Below are positions 8,553 through 16,182 of a stretch of 45,651 nt of DNA, piece after piece. The first letter of the stretch is position 1, and the number at the start of each line of letters is the position of its first letter. Source of the stretch: Methanobrevibacter sp. (GTDB lineage: Archaea > Methanobacteriota > Methanobacteria > Methanobacteriales > Methanobacteriaceae); assembly GCF_017940815.1 (NCBI RefSeq), contig NZ_JAGAXX010000078.1:1-45651 (forward strand). Reading direction: 5' to 3'. The notes beneath the pieces are model-generated. The model was not told the DNA's origin. It saw only the letters and a program-made list of their open reading frames with translations, and did not search any database. The position numbers were made by a program, and so were the translations under genes.

Positions 8553-9561
8553 CTTGAGACTTGGAAAAACTAATCTAGAAGTAAATAAAATAGGATTTGG
8601 CGCATTGCCAATTCAAAGAAGAAACATAGAAGATTCTCTTGCGATATTGAATATGGCATATGAATCAGGCATTGACTTTTATGATACTGCACGTTTTTAC
8701 ACAGACAGTGAAGAGAAGTTAGGCAGAGCCTTTGAAAATGTTAGAAGTGAAATCTATCTTGCCTCCAAAACTGCCGCCGAAACACCGGAGGACTTTTGGA
8801 ATGACTTGGAAACTTCCCTTAAGGAATTGAGAACCGACTATCTGGACTTGTATCAACATCACAACATTTCATTCTGCCCAAAAGAGGGTGATGAAATGGC
8901 AAAGGCAATGGCTGAAGCAAAAGAAGAGGGATTAATTAAACATATTGGAATTACAACCCATAAGGTCACAATCGCAAATGAAGCACTTGACAGCGGATTA
9001 TATGAGACACTCCAATATCCATTTTCATATTTAAGTGGAGAAGAGGAATTGAAACTGATTGAAAGATGCAAACAACTGGATGTGGGATTCATTGCAATGA
9101 AAGCAATGGGTGGAGGATTGCTGAAGAATGCAAAGGCCAGTTTCGCTTACATGAATCAGTTTGACAATGTCCTCCCAATTTGGGGAATCCAACATATGAG
9201 CGAACTTGGAGAATTCCTGTCTTTCCCATATGATTTGCTTGTGGACGATAGCCTAAAGCCTGTCATCGAAAAGGACAAAAAGGAATTGGGCGAAAACTTC
9301 TGCAGAGGCTGCGGATACTGTATGCCATGCCCTGAAGAAATCAACATCAGCCTATGCGCAAGGATGTCACTTTGGATTAGACGTTTCCCAACAGAACCTA
9401 ACATGGATGAAAGGACACAGGAAATCATGCAAAAGACAAAAGACTGCATAGAATGCTATGCATGCGTGGACAACTGCCCTTACGAACTGGACATTCCTGA
9501 GCTTTTAAAAGAAAATTACGAAGATTACATGAACGTTTTAGAAGGAAGAACAAAAATCTGA
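8545..9561 (+). CDS. Aldo/keto reductase fused to a 2[4Fe-4S] ferredoxin-like domain
   Basis: A protein of 338 residues. Residues 1-~245 are a TIM-barrel aldo/keto reductase with the usual tetrad in place: Asp47 and Tyr52 (DTARFY), Lys75, and His105/106. The C-terminal ~85 residues carry two iron-sulfur motifs: Cys253-256-259-262-Pro and Cys301-304-307-311-Pro. This architecture is widespread in anaerobes ('aldo/keto reductase, 4Fe-4S containing'); the physiological substrate is unknown and ferredoxin-type electron transfer is likely. It overlaps the preceding TPR gene by 8 bases and is followed 5 bases later by an acetyltransferase gene. Confidence 0.93.
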   Translation: MDNLRLGKTNLEVNKIGFGALPIQRRNIEDSLAILNMAYESGIDFYDTARFYTDSEEKLGRAFENVRSEIYLASKTAAETPEDFWNDLETSLKELRTDYLDLYQHHNISFCPKEGDEMAKAMAEAKEEGLIKHIGITTHKVTIANEALDSGLYETLQYPFSYLSGEEELKLIERCKQLDVGFIAMKAMGGGLLKNAKASFAYMNQFDNVLPIWGIQHMSELGEFLSFPYDLLVDDSLKPVIEKDKKELGENFCRGCGYCMPCPEEINISLCARMSLWIRRFPTEPNMDERTQEIMQKTKDCIECYACVDNCPYELDIPELLKENYEDYMNVLEGRTKI

Positions 9562-9566
9562 TAAAA

Positions 9567-10010
9567 ATGAAAAGCGTTTTAACTAATCAGGACGATGAAA
9601 GATTTCTAAAACTTGTAGATGAATTGGATCAAGGATATTATGAACTGATTGGTGATGAACTTTCCAAATATGAAAAATACAACGAGTTTAAACAACACCA
9701 TACCGTAATTCTTGCCCTTGATTCGGATAAACCTATAGCATGTGCCAGCTATAGGGTTTGCAGTGAAAACAGCATTGAATTCAAAAGGGTTTATGTCAAA
9801 AAGGAATATCGAAAAAAAGGAATTGCATATGATTTGATAAAACAATTGGAAGGCAGTTTGGATGCAGATTACAGATATTCATTCATCGTTACCGGAAAAC
9901 ACAATCATGCAGCAATTAAATTATATGAAAAATTAAATTATGAGGAAATTCCAAAATTTGGCCAATTCAAAGATGATGAAACTGTTATTTGCATGAAAAA
10001 AGAATTTTAA
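9567..10010 (+). CDS. GNAT-family N-acetyltransferase
   Basis: A protein of 147 residues, the typical length of a single GNAT domain. It shows a strand 'IEFKRVYVKKEYRKKGIAYDLI' split by the acetyl-CoA pyrophosphate-binding signature (Y-R-K-K-G-I-A, about residues 80-86). Later come the FIVTGKHNHAAIKLYEKLNY region, where an Asn/His and the 'A..LYEKL.Y' helix are standard GNAT features. The acceptor (small molecule or protein N-terminus) cannot be told from sequence. It lies 5 bases after the reductase gene and 8 bases before the methyltransferase start, as the third gene of the operon. Confidence 0.9.
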   Translation: MKSVLTNQDDERFLKLVDELDQGYYELIGDELSKYEKYNEFKQHHTVILALDSDKPIACASYRVCSENSIEFKRVYVKKEYRKKGIAYDLIKQLEGSLDADYRYSFIVTGKHNHAAIKLYEKLNYEEIPKFGQFKDDETVICMKKEF

Positions 10011-10018
10011 GGGATATT

Positions 10019-10825
10019 ATGAAACAATGTATAGAAAATCCAAATGAGGTTGACTGGGAAAGTTTTTGGGCCGAAAGGCTTGAAGGAAAGGTCAACAAGG
10101 ATTGGGACAAGGCAGCACCAGGTTTTTTTAAAAGAACTAGAAAAGAAGATTATCAGGATGCATTGTTCGACAAATTAATACTAGATAAAAACGATACTGT
10201 ACTTGATGTGGGATGCGGCGAAGGATCAATTACCATACCCTTGGCCAAGAAAGTCAAAAAGGTCATTGGACTGGACTCATCCCCTAAAATGCTGGAATAT
10301 CTGGAAAAGAGAGCTGATGAAAACAATGCTAACAACATCAAAACCATTTTAAAACCTATTGAAGAGATAAGCTATGATGAGATAGGGGACGTTGATGTTG
10401 TTGTCTGCTCAAGATCACTGAATGGAATCATCCCTATTAAAGATGTTTTATGGGAACTGAATAAAATAGCCAATAAGTATGTTTTCATAACTATTTTCGG
10501 ACCTGAAAACAAAAAGATAGAGAAGGACTTCGATAAGGAACTTGGAATCAAAACAGAGGATTTCCCAGACTACAACTATTTTTTCAACATACTATTCAAC
10601 ATGGGAATCTATGCAAACATCGAAAGGTTTGACTTGAACAACTACAGGGAATATGACAATATCGAGGAAGCCATGGACAACGGCAAGTTCCGACTTGACT
10701 TGTATTCAGATGACGAAAAGGAAATGTTAAAAGAATACCTCGAAAGAATATTGACCTTTGAAAATGGCAAATATTTCAACGTAAAGGATAAGGCCGACTG
10801 GGTCATGGTTTGGTGGAAAAAATAA
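10019..10825 (+). CDS. Class I SAM-dependent methyltransferase
   Basis: A protein of 268 residues from the ATG at 10019. That ATG is chosen because AAGGGAT lies just upstream and it leaves the previous gene intact; an in-frame start at 9989 would overlap that gene by 22 bases. SAM-binding motif I is VLDVGCGEGSITIPLA, followed by VIGLDSSPKMLEYL (motif II acid), and DVVVCSRSLNGI stands where motif IV/V is expected. The fold is thus a Rossmann-type methyltransferase; the substrate is unknown. The N-terminal 'DWESFWAERLEGKVNKDWDKAAPGFFKRT' region, read in short segments, resembles small-molecule methyltransferases of anaerobes. It is the last gene of the operon, with a hairpin terminator immediately after it. 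Confidence 0.9.
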   Translation: MKQCIENPNEVDWESFWAERLEGKVNKDWDKAAPGFFKRTRKEDYQDALFDKLILDKNDTVLDVGCGEGSITIPLAKKVKKVIGLDSSPKMLEYLEKRADENNANNIKTILKPIEEISYDEIGDVDVVVCSRSLNGIIPIKDVLWELNKIANKYVFITIFGPENKKIEKDFDKELGIKTEDFPDYNYFFNILFNMGIYANIERFDLNNYREYDNIEEAMDNGKFRLDLYSDDEKEMLKEYLERILTFENGKYFNVKDKADWVMVWWKK

Positions 10826-10826
10826 T

Positions 10827-10854
10827 GTTTTTAGAGGCATTAGCCCCTAAAAAC
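10827..10854 (+). terminator. Hairpin downstream of the TPR-reductase operon
   Basis: A 12-bp stem with one mismatch, GTTTTTAGAGGC (10827-10838) and GCCCCTAAAAAC (10843-10854), with an ATTA loop. It begins one base after the methyltransferase stop codon and is followed by a T-containing tract. It may act in both directions, because the cupin gene converges on it. Confidence 0.65.
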
Positions 10855-10903
10855 CTATTTTTGATTATTTGAAACTAAAAAAAAATAAGATTATAAAATG
10901 AAA

Positions 10904-11230
10904 TTAATCACTTTTTATCATGGTTAAAATCATTTTATATGGAGATTTTACAGCTTGAAGAGCATGTGGCTCGTTTGCAGGCATGATGATTATTTCACCT
11001 GCTTTGACAGTGTGCTTTTCACCGGAAATTGTGATTTCAGCTTCACCGTCAATGATTTGAACCATTGCATCGAAAGGAGCTGAGTGTTCAGACAATCCTT
11101 GACCTTGATCAAAGGCGAAGAATGTGACTGTACCTAACTCTTTTTTGATTACTTCACGGCTGACTACGGTATCGTCCTGATACTCTACTAATTTTTGGAT
11201 ATCTAACGCTTTGGATTTAATGTCTTCCAT
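10904..11230 (-). CDS. Cupin-domain protein
   Basis: A single-domain cupin of 108 residues. The conserved beta-barrel motifs are visible: the first around 'EHSAPFDAMVQIIDGEAEI' (with His and Glu-like ligand candidates) and the second around 'PANEPHALQAV' (His). Such small proteins bind a metal and may act as an enzyme or sensor. The gene starts two bases after the hybrid-cluster-protein stop codon (11233), so the two form an operon. The pairing suggests a role in the same stress response, for example handling reactive nitrogen or oxygen species, but this is inference from position. Confidence 0.88.
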   Translation of the reverse strand: MEDIKSKALDIQKLVEYQDDTVVSREVIKKELGTVTFFAFDQGQGLSEHSAPFDAMVQIIDGEAEITISGEKHTVKAGEIIIMPANEPHALQAVKSPYKMILTMIKSD

Positions 11231-11232
11231 AA

Positions 11233-12540
11233 TTATTCTCCCATAATTCTTTTAATGTCGACTAAAGCATTGCCAGAAGTAGGGGTTAAATTATAGTTTC
11301 CAACTAAAACGTTTAAGATATCATCGTTACACCATGCAGGAAGCACTGGTCCAATCCACATGTCTGTTTTACCTAAGTAGAGTAAAGCCCAGAGAACTGC
11401 TGCTGCTTTTTGTTCCATCCATGAGAGAACAATTGTTAATGGTAATTCATTTAATTCCATTTCGAATAAGTCGCATAATGCTAATGCCACATCAACTGCA
11501 ACAATGGTGTCGTTACATTGACCTACATCTAATAATCTTGGAATTCCTTCAATGTCACCTAAATCTAAGTCATTGAATTTGTATTTACCACATGCTAATG
11601 TTAAGATGACTGTGTCCTCAGGCAAGTTTTGCACGAACTCTCTGTAGTAATCATTGTGTTTTGCAGCTTTGTCACATCCGCCGACTACGAAGAATCTTGA
11701 GATTTTACCGTCTAAAACCAATTCTTTGATCTTGTCAGCGTGTTCAACAATAGCTCCTGCACTCCAACCTGTTGTGATTGTGGTTAGTTCTTCTGCTTCT
11801 AATCCTCCTAAGGATTTTGCGCATTCGATTACTTCGGAGAAGTCATAGTCTTCTACAGTTTTGACTCCTTCAAGTTTAGCTACATCCATTGTGAACATTC
11901 TTTCTTTGTATGCATCGAGTGCTGGTAAAACACAGTTACTGGTTCCAACGATTGCTGCATTGTATTTTTTAAAGACTGTTCTTTGGTCGTGCCATGCTCC
12001 ACCTAATTGACCTGCTAAGTTTTCGTATTTGTTGAGTCCTGGGTATCCGTGAGCTGGCAACATTTCAGAGTGAGTGTAAACTTTAATGTCAGTGCCTTCA
12101 ACTTGTTTTAATAATTCTTCTAATGCTTTTAAGTCGTGACCGGTTACAATAATAGCTGGTCCTTCTTGTGCTCCAACTTTTACTTCAACAGGTTGAGGTT
12201 CTCCGTATGCTTCGATGTGAGCATCTTTGAGTAATCTCATTACATCCACACTGACTTTACCTGCTTCTAATGCTAATGCAACTAAGTCATTAACGTCGAA
12301 GTTTACGTTGGTTAATGTGGTGTATAATCCTTTGGTCAAGAATGCGTCGATTTCAGGATCGTTTTTACCTAAAACGTTTGCATTGTAGTTGTATGCACTG
12401 ATTCCTTTCATAGTAAAGATTAAGTTATCTTGTAATCTTGCTACGGTCGGTTTCTTACCACAAACTCCACTTACGGTACATCCGGTACCTTTAGCGGTTT
12501 GGGAACATTGATAACAAAACATATCTAATCCGTCTGTCAT
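11233..12540 (-). CDS. hcp: Hybrid cluster protein (hydroxylamine/NO reductase type), short form
   Basis: A protein of 435 residues. The N-terminal cysteine motif is Cys9-x2-Cys12-x8-Cys21-x5-Cys27 for a [4Fe-4S] cluster. The hybrid Fe-S-O cluster ligands are expected in the regions [16 protein letters not shown] and QCND. Hcp proteins reduce hydroxylamine or NO and protect anaerobes from nitrosative stress. The length is about 100 residues below the classical ~550, fitting the shortened form known from thermophiles and archaea that lacks part of the region after the N-terminal cysteines. The ATG at 12540 is supported by GAGGTT seven bases upstream. It is divergent from a TrmB-type regulator and followed by a cupin. 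Confidence 0.93.
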   Translation of the reverse strand: MTDGLDMFCYQCSQTAKGTGCTVSGVCGKKPTVARLQDNLIFTMKGISAYNYNANVLGKNDPEIDAFLTKGLYTTLTNVNFDVNDLVALALEAGKVSVDVMRLLKDAHIEAYGEPQPVEVKVGAQEGPAIIVTGHDLKALEELLKQVEGTDIKVYTHSEMLPAHGYPGLNKYENLAGQLGGAWHDQRTVFKKYNAAIVGTSNCVLPALDAYKERMFTMDVAKLEGVKTVEDYDFSEVIECAKSLGGLEAEELTTITTGWSAGAIVEHADKIKELVLDGKISRFFVVGGCDKAAKHNDYYREFVQNLPEDTVILTLACGKYKFNDLDLGDIEGIPRLLDVGQCNDTIVAVDVALALCDLFEMELNELPLTIVLSWMEQKAAAVLWALLYLGKTDMWIGPVLPAWCNDDILNVLVGNYNLTPTSGNALVDIKRIMGE

Positions 12541-12659
12541 AATAATAACCTCATATAATTATCAATAATAGATTACTTATGAAGAGTATTTAAAGATTTT
12601 GTCACTTTTTAAGGGTTAAAGTGGCAAATATATATACTATCAACTAGATAACCATAAAC
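12541..12659. promoter_or_regulatory. Divergent hcp / TrmB-type regulator promoters with inverted repeat
   Basis: A compact 119-base divergent region. Toward hcp, GTATTTAAAG on the plus strand (12586-12595) is the complement of a TATA-like CTTTAAATAC. Toward the regulator, AAATATATATAC (12626-12637) is TATA-like and lies about 25 bases before the ATG at 12660, which has no ribosome-binding site, so that mRNA is probably leaderless. Between the two boxes is an inverted repeat (12603-12623: CACTTT...AAAGTG, extended by GTC/GGC), placed where a regulator could touch both promoters. Confidence 0.6.
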
Positions 12660-13442
12660 ATGGACGAGAATATAGCTACCCTTAAGGGAATTGGATTGAC
12701 AATGTATGAAGCGCAAGCATATGTAACACTCACTTCATTAATATCTGCAACTGCAGTCGAAGTATCTGAAAAATCAGACATTCCTCGAAGCAAAATATAT
12801 GATGTTTTGAAGAAGCTTGCCGAGAAGAATTTCATTGACATCGAGGACGGAAGGCCATTGACATATAATGTGAAATCACCGGTGGAAGTGCTATCAAGGG
12901 AAAAGGAAAGGCTGAACTCCAAGATAGATGATGCCATTACAAGGCTAACCTATGTCTATGAAAACGGTATGAGCCAGGTCCAAGCGCCAATATGGAGAAT
13001 ATATGGTGTCGAAAAGATTATTGCTCAGGAACTGGAAATCATCAAGAGAGCCAAGACCTCCATCAACATGAGAATAGGATTCCTGTTTGAAGGCGAAGGC
13101 GAGGCCATCCTAAAGGAATTGAAAAAGAGGCCAGATTTGAGAATAAACATTTTGGCATCACCGACATGCTACATCAACAATGAGGAAGTCAACATCATAA
13201 AACTGTTTAAAGAGGAAGACATCAACATTCAAAAGGCAGACATTCCTTTCGTTAAGTTAATAATATCAGATTCCAGGGAAATGATGCACACATACACAAA
13301 ATTTACAGCGGACAAACGTGAAGTTATTCCCGAAACTGCAATCGGAATCTGGAACAAATACGAGGACATCGCCAAAAATTATGATGAAAGATTCATGAAC
13401 CAGTTAAAAAAATTAAAAAAAAGAAATAAGAAAAAATTATAA
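12660..13442 (+). CDS. TrmB-family transcriptional regulator
   Basis: A protein of 260 residues. Residues ~1-75 form a winged helix typical of TrmB proteins ('LKGIGLTMYEAQAYVTL', then 'SDIPRSKIYDVLKKLAEKNFI' as the recognition helix, then a beta wing 'DGRPLTYNVKSP'). A helical linker follows (~80-105), then a phospholipase D-like C-terminal domain ('IWRIYGVEKI...AKTSINMRIGF') as in many TrmB members. It most likely controls the divergent hcp-cupin operon; the inducer is unknown. Its stop codon overlaps the convergent secreted-protein gene by 6 bases. Confidence 0.92.
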   Translation: MDENIATLKGIGLTMYEAQAYVTLTSLISATAVEVSEKSDIPRSKIYDVLKKLAEKNFIDIEDGRPLTYNVKSPVEVLSREKERLNSKIDDAITRLTYVYENGMSQVQAPIWRIYGVEKIIAQELEIIKRAKTSINMRIGFLFEGEGEAILKELKKRPDLRINILASPTCYINNEEVNIIKLFKEEDINIQKADIPFVKLIISDSREMMHTYTKFTADKREVIPETAIGIWNKYEDIAKNYDERFMNQLKKLKKRNKKKL

Positions 13443-14981
13443 TTTCTTAAAGTTTAGTAAAGCGGACAACCCGAATCTGAATAAAACAACTCCGGTAGCT
13501 CCTCCTTTCTTAGCATTTTTAGCATCCTTTAAAAGAGAATTGTAAGAGAGCTTGCTGATATCCCAGTCGGAATGGTAACTTTGAAGTCCAGACCATATTG
13601 CAGATCCCTTGGATTGCTTAACAAATTTCTTTGTAGTTTTCTTGATCCATTTGGAACTGGCCTTGTAATTGCCTTTATAAATCATTGGGATAACAACGTC
13701 CAAATACTTTGAGATTGTAGGAACGTCCTGCCCATAGTAGTATTTCATGGAAGTTGGTTCAGGCATTACCGCAGCGGAAATTATGCAATTCGGATTCACG
13801 CCTCTGATTTTGATGCATGCTTCCTTGACAAAATAGTTGACTGCACTAACCGCATTCTTATATTTATATGCATTGCCTCCAAATCTCAAATAGTCAAAAT
13901 GGATTCCATCCACTTCCTTAAAGGAAGCGTAGTATTTAGCCAAGTTGATTTTTTCATTCATAAAAGCGTAATTGTAAACTCCTTTCTTGTTAGAAGCATG
14001 GACAAATTTTCCATCCTTATAAAATACAGCCATCCAAATGTGAACCTTGATGCCATACTTGTGAGCTTTTTTAATCCATTTTATTACTTTTGTGGAACCG
14101 TACTTTGAGAAAACAGTATGCTGAAGGAATATCTGTTTAGTTCCTTTTTTTGAAAGCTTCTTGAGGCTGACTTTCATCATGCCCCATTTATCAACCCAGT
14201 ATCCGTTACCCTTGGCCAATTTGGATTTAACGGTAATCTTAAATGTTCCTGAAGAATGCAAATACAATCCAGAACCTTCAAATGAGTATGCAACAGTATA
14301 AGTTCCTTTTTTAAGGTTTAAATAACATGATGCAATACCATAATCGTTGGTCTTGACTGTATAAGTCACTCCATTAACTTTAATTTTTACATTCTTGCCT
14401 TTGACTGGATTATTATTTATGTCAACTAATTTCAGTTGGAATATTGTTTTTGAACCTTGACGATAATTAATATTCTTATCCGCAACCGTGAGATAGGTCA
14501 CCAGGTCAGGATTGACCTTAATTATTGCAGTCCCATTGGATTCTGCATAATCGTCATCACCTTCAAAGAAATATTGAACATTATATGTTCCGGTTTTGAG
14601 TTTAAAGTTTATACTATATTTACCATTATCATTAGTGATTCCATTATACTTCACACCATTTAGAATGACTTTAACTGACTTATTTGCCAATGGAGTTCCA
14701 TTGGATTTTAATTTGACAGTGAATGTATCCTGCAAATTAGTGTATGTTTCCACATCCGATGCGGTGAATTTCACAGCAGACTTATTTTTCTCAATTTCAC
14801 CATCATCAGAGGAGTCGTTTTTAAGTATTTGTGAATCAGAATTCAAATCGATGCCCATATCCTGTGATGAGACATCATCCAAACAGACAGCGTCAGTAAC
14901 ATTTTCATTCGCTGAGACATAAGAAATAGTTAAAAATAATGATAAAAATATTATAAAACCAAATATGATTTTCTTATTCAT
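13437..14981 (-). CDS. Secreted Ig-like protein with glycoside-hydrolase-like (GHL10/DUF4015-type) domain
   Basis: A protein of 514 residues. Residues 1-~25 are a signal peptide (MNKK then a long hydrophobic stretch ending YVSA). Two Ig-like repeats of ~85-90 residues follow (each with 'VKV.LNGV.Y...TND.G' and 'L..GTY.V.Y.FEG'), as found in Methanobrevibacter adhesin-like proteins. From about residue 255 there is a TIM-barrel-like region with 'GIKVHIWMAVFY', 'EVDGIHFDYLRFGG' and 'YLDVVIPMIYKGNY', the pattern of putative glycosidases of the GHL10/DUF4015 group. It probably acts on or in the cell wall. No C-terminal anchor is visible. It starts 38 bases after the ADP-ribosylglycohydrolase gene and may share its transcript. 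Confidence 0.88.
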   Translation of the reverse strand: MNKKIIFGFIIFLSLFLTISYVSANENVTDAVCLDDVSSQDMGIDLNSDSQILKNDSSDDGEIEKNKSAVKFTASDVETYTNLQDTFTVKLKSNGTPLANKSVKVILNGVKYNGITNDNGKYSINFKLKTGTYNVQYFFEGDDDYAESNGTAIIKVNPDLVTYLTVADKNINYRQGSKTIFQLKLVDINNNPVKGKNVKIKVNGVTYTVKTNDYGIASCYLNLKKGTYTVAYSFEGSGLYLHSSGTFKITVKSKLAKGNGYWVDKWGMMKVSLKKLSKKGTKQIFLQHTVFSKYGSTKVIKWIKKAHKYGIKVHIWMAVFYKDGKFVHASNKKGVYNYAFMNEKINLAKYYASFKEVDGIHFDYLRFGGNAYKYKNAVSAVNYFVKEACIKIRGVNPNCIISAAVMPEPTSMKYYYGQDVPTISKYLDVVIPMIYKGNYKASSKWIKKTTKKFVKQSKGSAIWSGLQSYHSDWDISKLSYNSLLKDAKNAKKGGATGVVLFRFGLSALLNFKKL

Positions 14982-15019
14982 TAATTCACAACCAATTACT
15001 ATTTAATGCATTAAAATAC

Positions 15020-15817
15020 TTAAATATTTGGCTTAATGAATTCTTCCTCAAAGGCTTTATAAACATTTAATAGAAAGTCATCAAGGAATTCCAATGTGGT
15101 TTCATATATGTCTTCTGGAACGCTCCAATATGCAGATGCAATACTTCCGGCAATTGCCGCTTGAGTGTCTGCATCACCACCAAGTGAAACAGCATTTCTA
15201 ACTGTATCCTCAAAGTCATCTGCTTCTAAAAAACATATTATGGATTCCGGAACACTGCCCGCACAAGAAACATCAAACGAATAGCTTGGTCTAATATCAT
15301 CAAGCTTTCTGGACAGGTCATAACCGTATGTTTGTTCGATGTACTGTTTAATCTCATCCTTTGTCGAACCGGTTCTTGCTAGATAAATCGCATCCGCTGT
15401 TGATTGAGCTCCCTTTATCCCTTCCGGATGGTCATGTGATATGATGGCAGACAACTTGGCGAGTTCCTGTGTCTCTTCAAGTGAATCCGCAACCCAGGCA
15501 CAAGGTGAAACTCTCATTGCTGAACCATTAGCCCAACTTCCGTAAGGTTTCGGAGGGTTTTCAACTAGCCAAGAGATGAATCTACCCCCATATCCTGCAT
15601 TAGGATACATATTACCGTAATACTGTACAGTATCAATCAGATATTGCTTTGAGTTTTTATTGCCCATTAACCAGTCTGCAATAGCCAAAGTCATTACAGT
15701 GTCGTCAGTGAAAATTGACCTTGGAGGAAACAGATCAAAATCCTTGGTTTTTATCGGCCAATGCTCTTTTGTAGATCCTATAACATCTCCTGAAATAGCT
15801 CCAATTATTCCTTTCAT
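15020..15817 (-). CDS. ADP-ribosylglycohydrolase (DraG/ARH family)
   Basis: A protein of 265 residues. It shows the metal-binding signatures of the family: GDVIGS with Asp11, TDDT at 37-40, NGSAMR at 97-102, and GGDADT at 213-218, which places the second pair of Asp ligands. Such enzymes remove ADP-ribose from proteins or small molecules with two Mg or Mn ions. No ADP-ribosyltransferase is visible nearby, so the substrate is unknown. The ATG at 15817 lies about 25 bases after a TATA-like CTTATAAATAAC and has no ribosome-binding site, suggesting a leaderless mRNA. An 8-bp inverted repeat sits between promoter and start. Confidence 0.92.
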   Translation of the reverse strand: MKGIIGAISGDVIGSTKEHWPIKTKDFDLFPPRSIFTDDTVMTLAIADWLMGNKNSKQYLIDTVQYYGNMYPNAGYGGRFISWLVENPPKPYGSWANGSAMRVSPCAWVADSLEETQELAKLSAIISHDHPEGIKGAQSTADAIYLARTGSTKDEIKQYIEQTYGYDLSRKLDDIRPSYSFDVSCAGSVPESIICFLEADDFEDTVRNAVSLGGDADTQAAIAGSIASAYWSVPEDIYETTLEFLDDFLLNVYKAFEEEFIKPNI

Positions 15818-15818
15818 G

Positions 15819-15848
15819 AACTTAAATTATGTTTAAGTTATTTATAAG
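15819..15848 (-). promoter_or_regulatory. Promoter and inverted repeat of the ADP-ribosylglycohydrolase gene
   Basis: On the minus strand a TATA-like CTTATAAATAAC (about 15836-15847) is followed by the perfect 8-bp inverted repeat AACTTAAA/TTTAAGTT (15819-15826 and 15832-15839, 5-base loop), which ends two bases before the start codon. The position over the expected transcription start fits an operator. Confidence 0.45.
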
Positions 15849-16182
15849 ATTTTTCATATTGCTTTCAAAAAATTGTGTTTAATGTGAAAAATTGCTTTAG
15901 ACCCGAAATATTGTTCCCAAATCTAAGAAAAAAGATTTATAATAGATTAAATAAAATTAATTCTGATAATACAACGTATTATCAACAATACAGAAATTTC
16001 TATAACATTTCATTAAAAACATTCAGATACTCGCTTCTATGAATAAAATTAAAACAACATGTTACAACAAATATAGAAATTTCAACTACATTAACGGCTA
16101 ATGTAAAAACCGTATTAATACCCAAAAATGTGATTCCATGCAACCCATGGAATCATAAAAAAAAGTTAAAAAATGAGAGAAT
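15849..16182. other. Gene-free region with several perfect hairpins
   Basis: No convincing gene is present. Visible structure: GATAATAC-AAC-GTATTATC (15965-15983, 8-bp stem), a 12-base inverted pair GAAATTTCTATA (15993-16004) and TATAGAAATTTC (16072-16083) enclosing 67 bases, ACATTA/TAATGT (16088-16104), and the terminator-like hairpin at 16131-16155. It lies downstream of the long isoprenoid/ribosomal operon. A structured non-coding RNA is possible but unproven. Confidence 0.45.
16131..16155 (-). terminator. Terminator hairpin after the prenyl synthase gene
   Basis: A perfect 10-bp stem TGATTCCATG/CATGGAATCA with a 5-base loop, 27 bases past the prenyl synthase stop codon (16183). On the minus strand a run of eight T precedes it and ATTTTTG follows. 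It plausibly ends the very long transcript that begins upstream of S13. Confidence 0.6.

Noticed and set aside
9989-10018. Longer start for the methyltransferase at 9989
   Set aside because: It overlaps the acetyltransferase gene by 22 bases and lacks a ribosome-binding site; AAGGGAT precedes the ATG at 10019.
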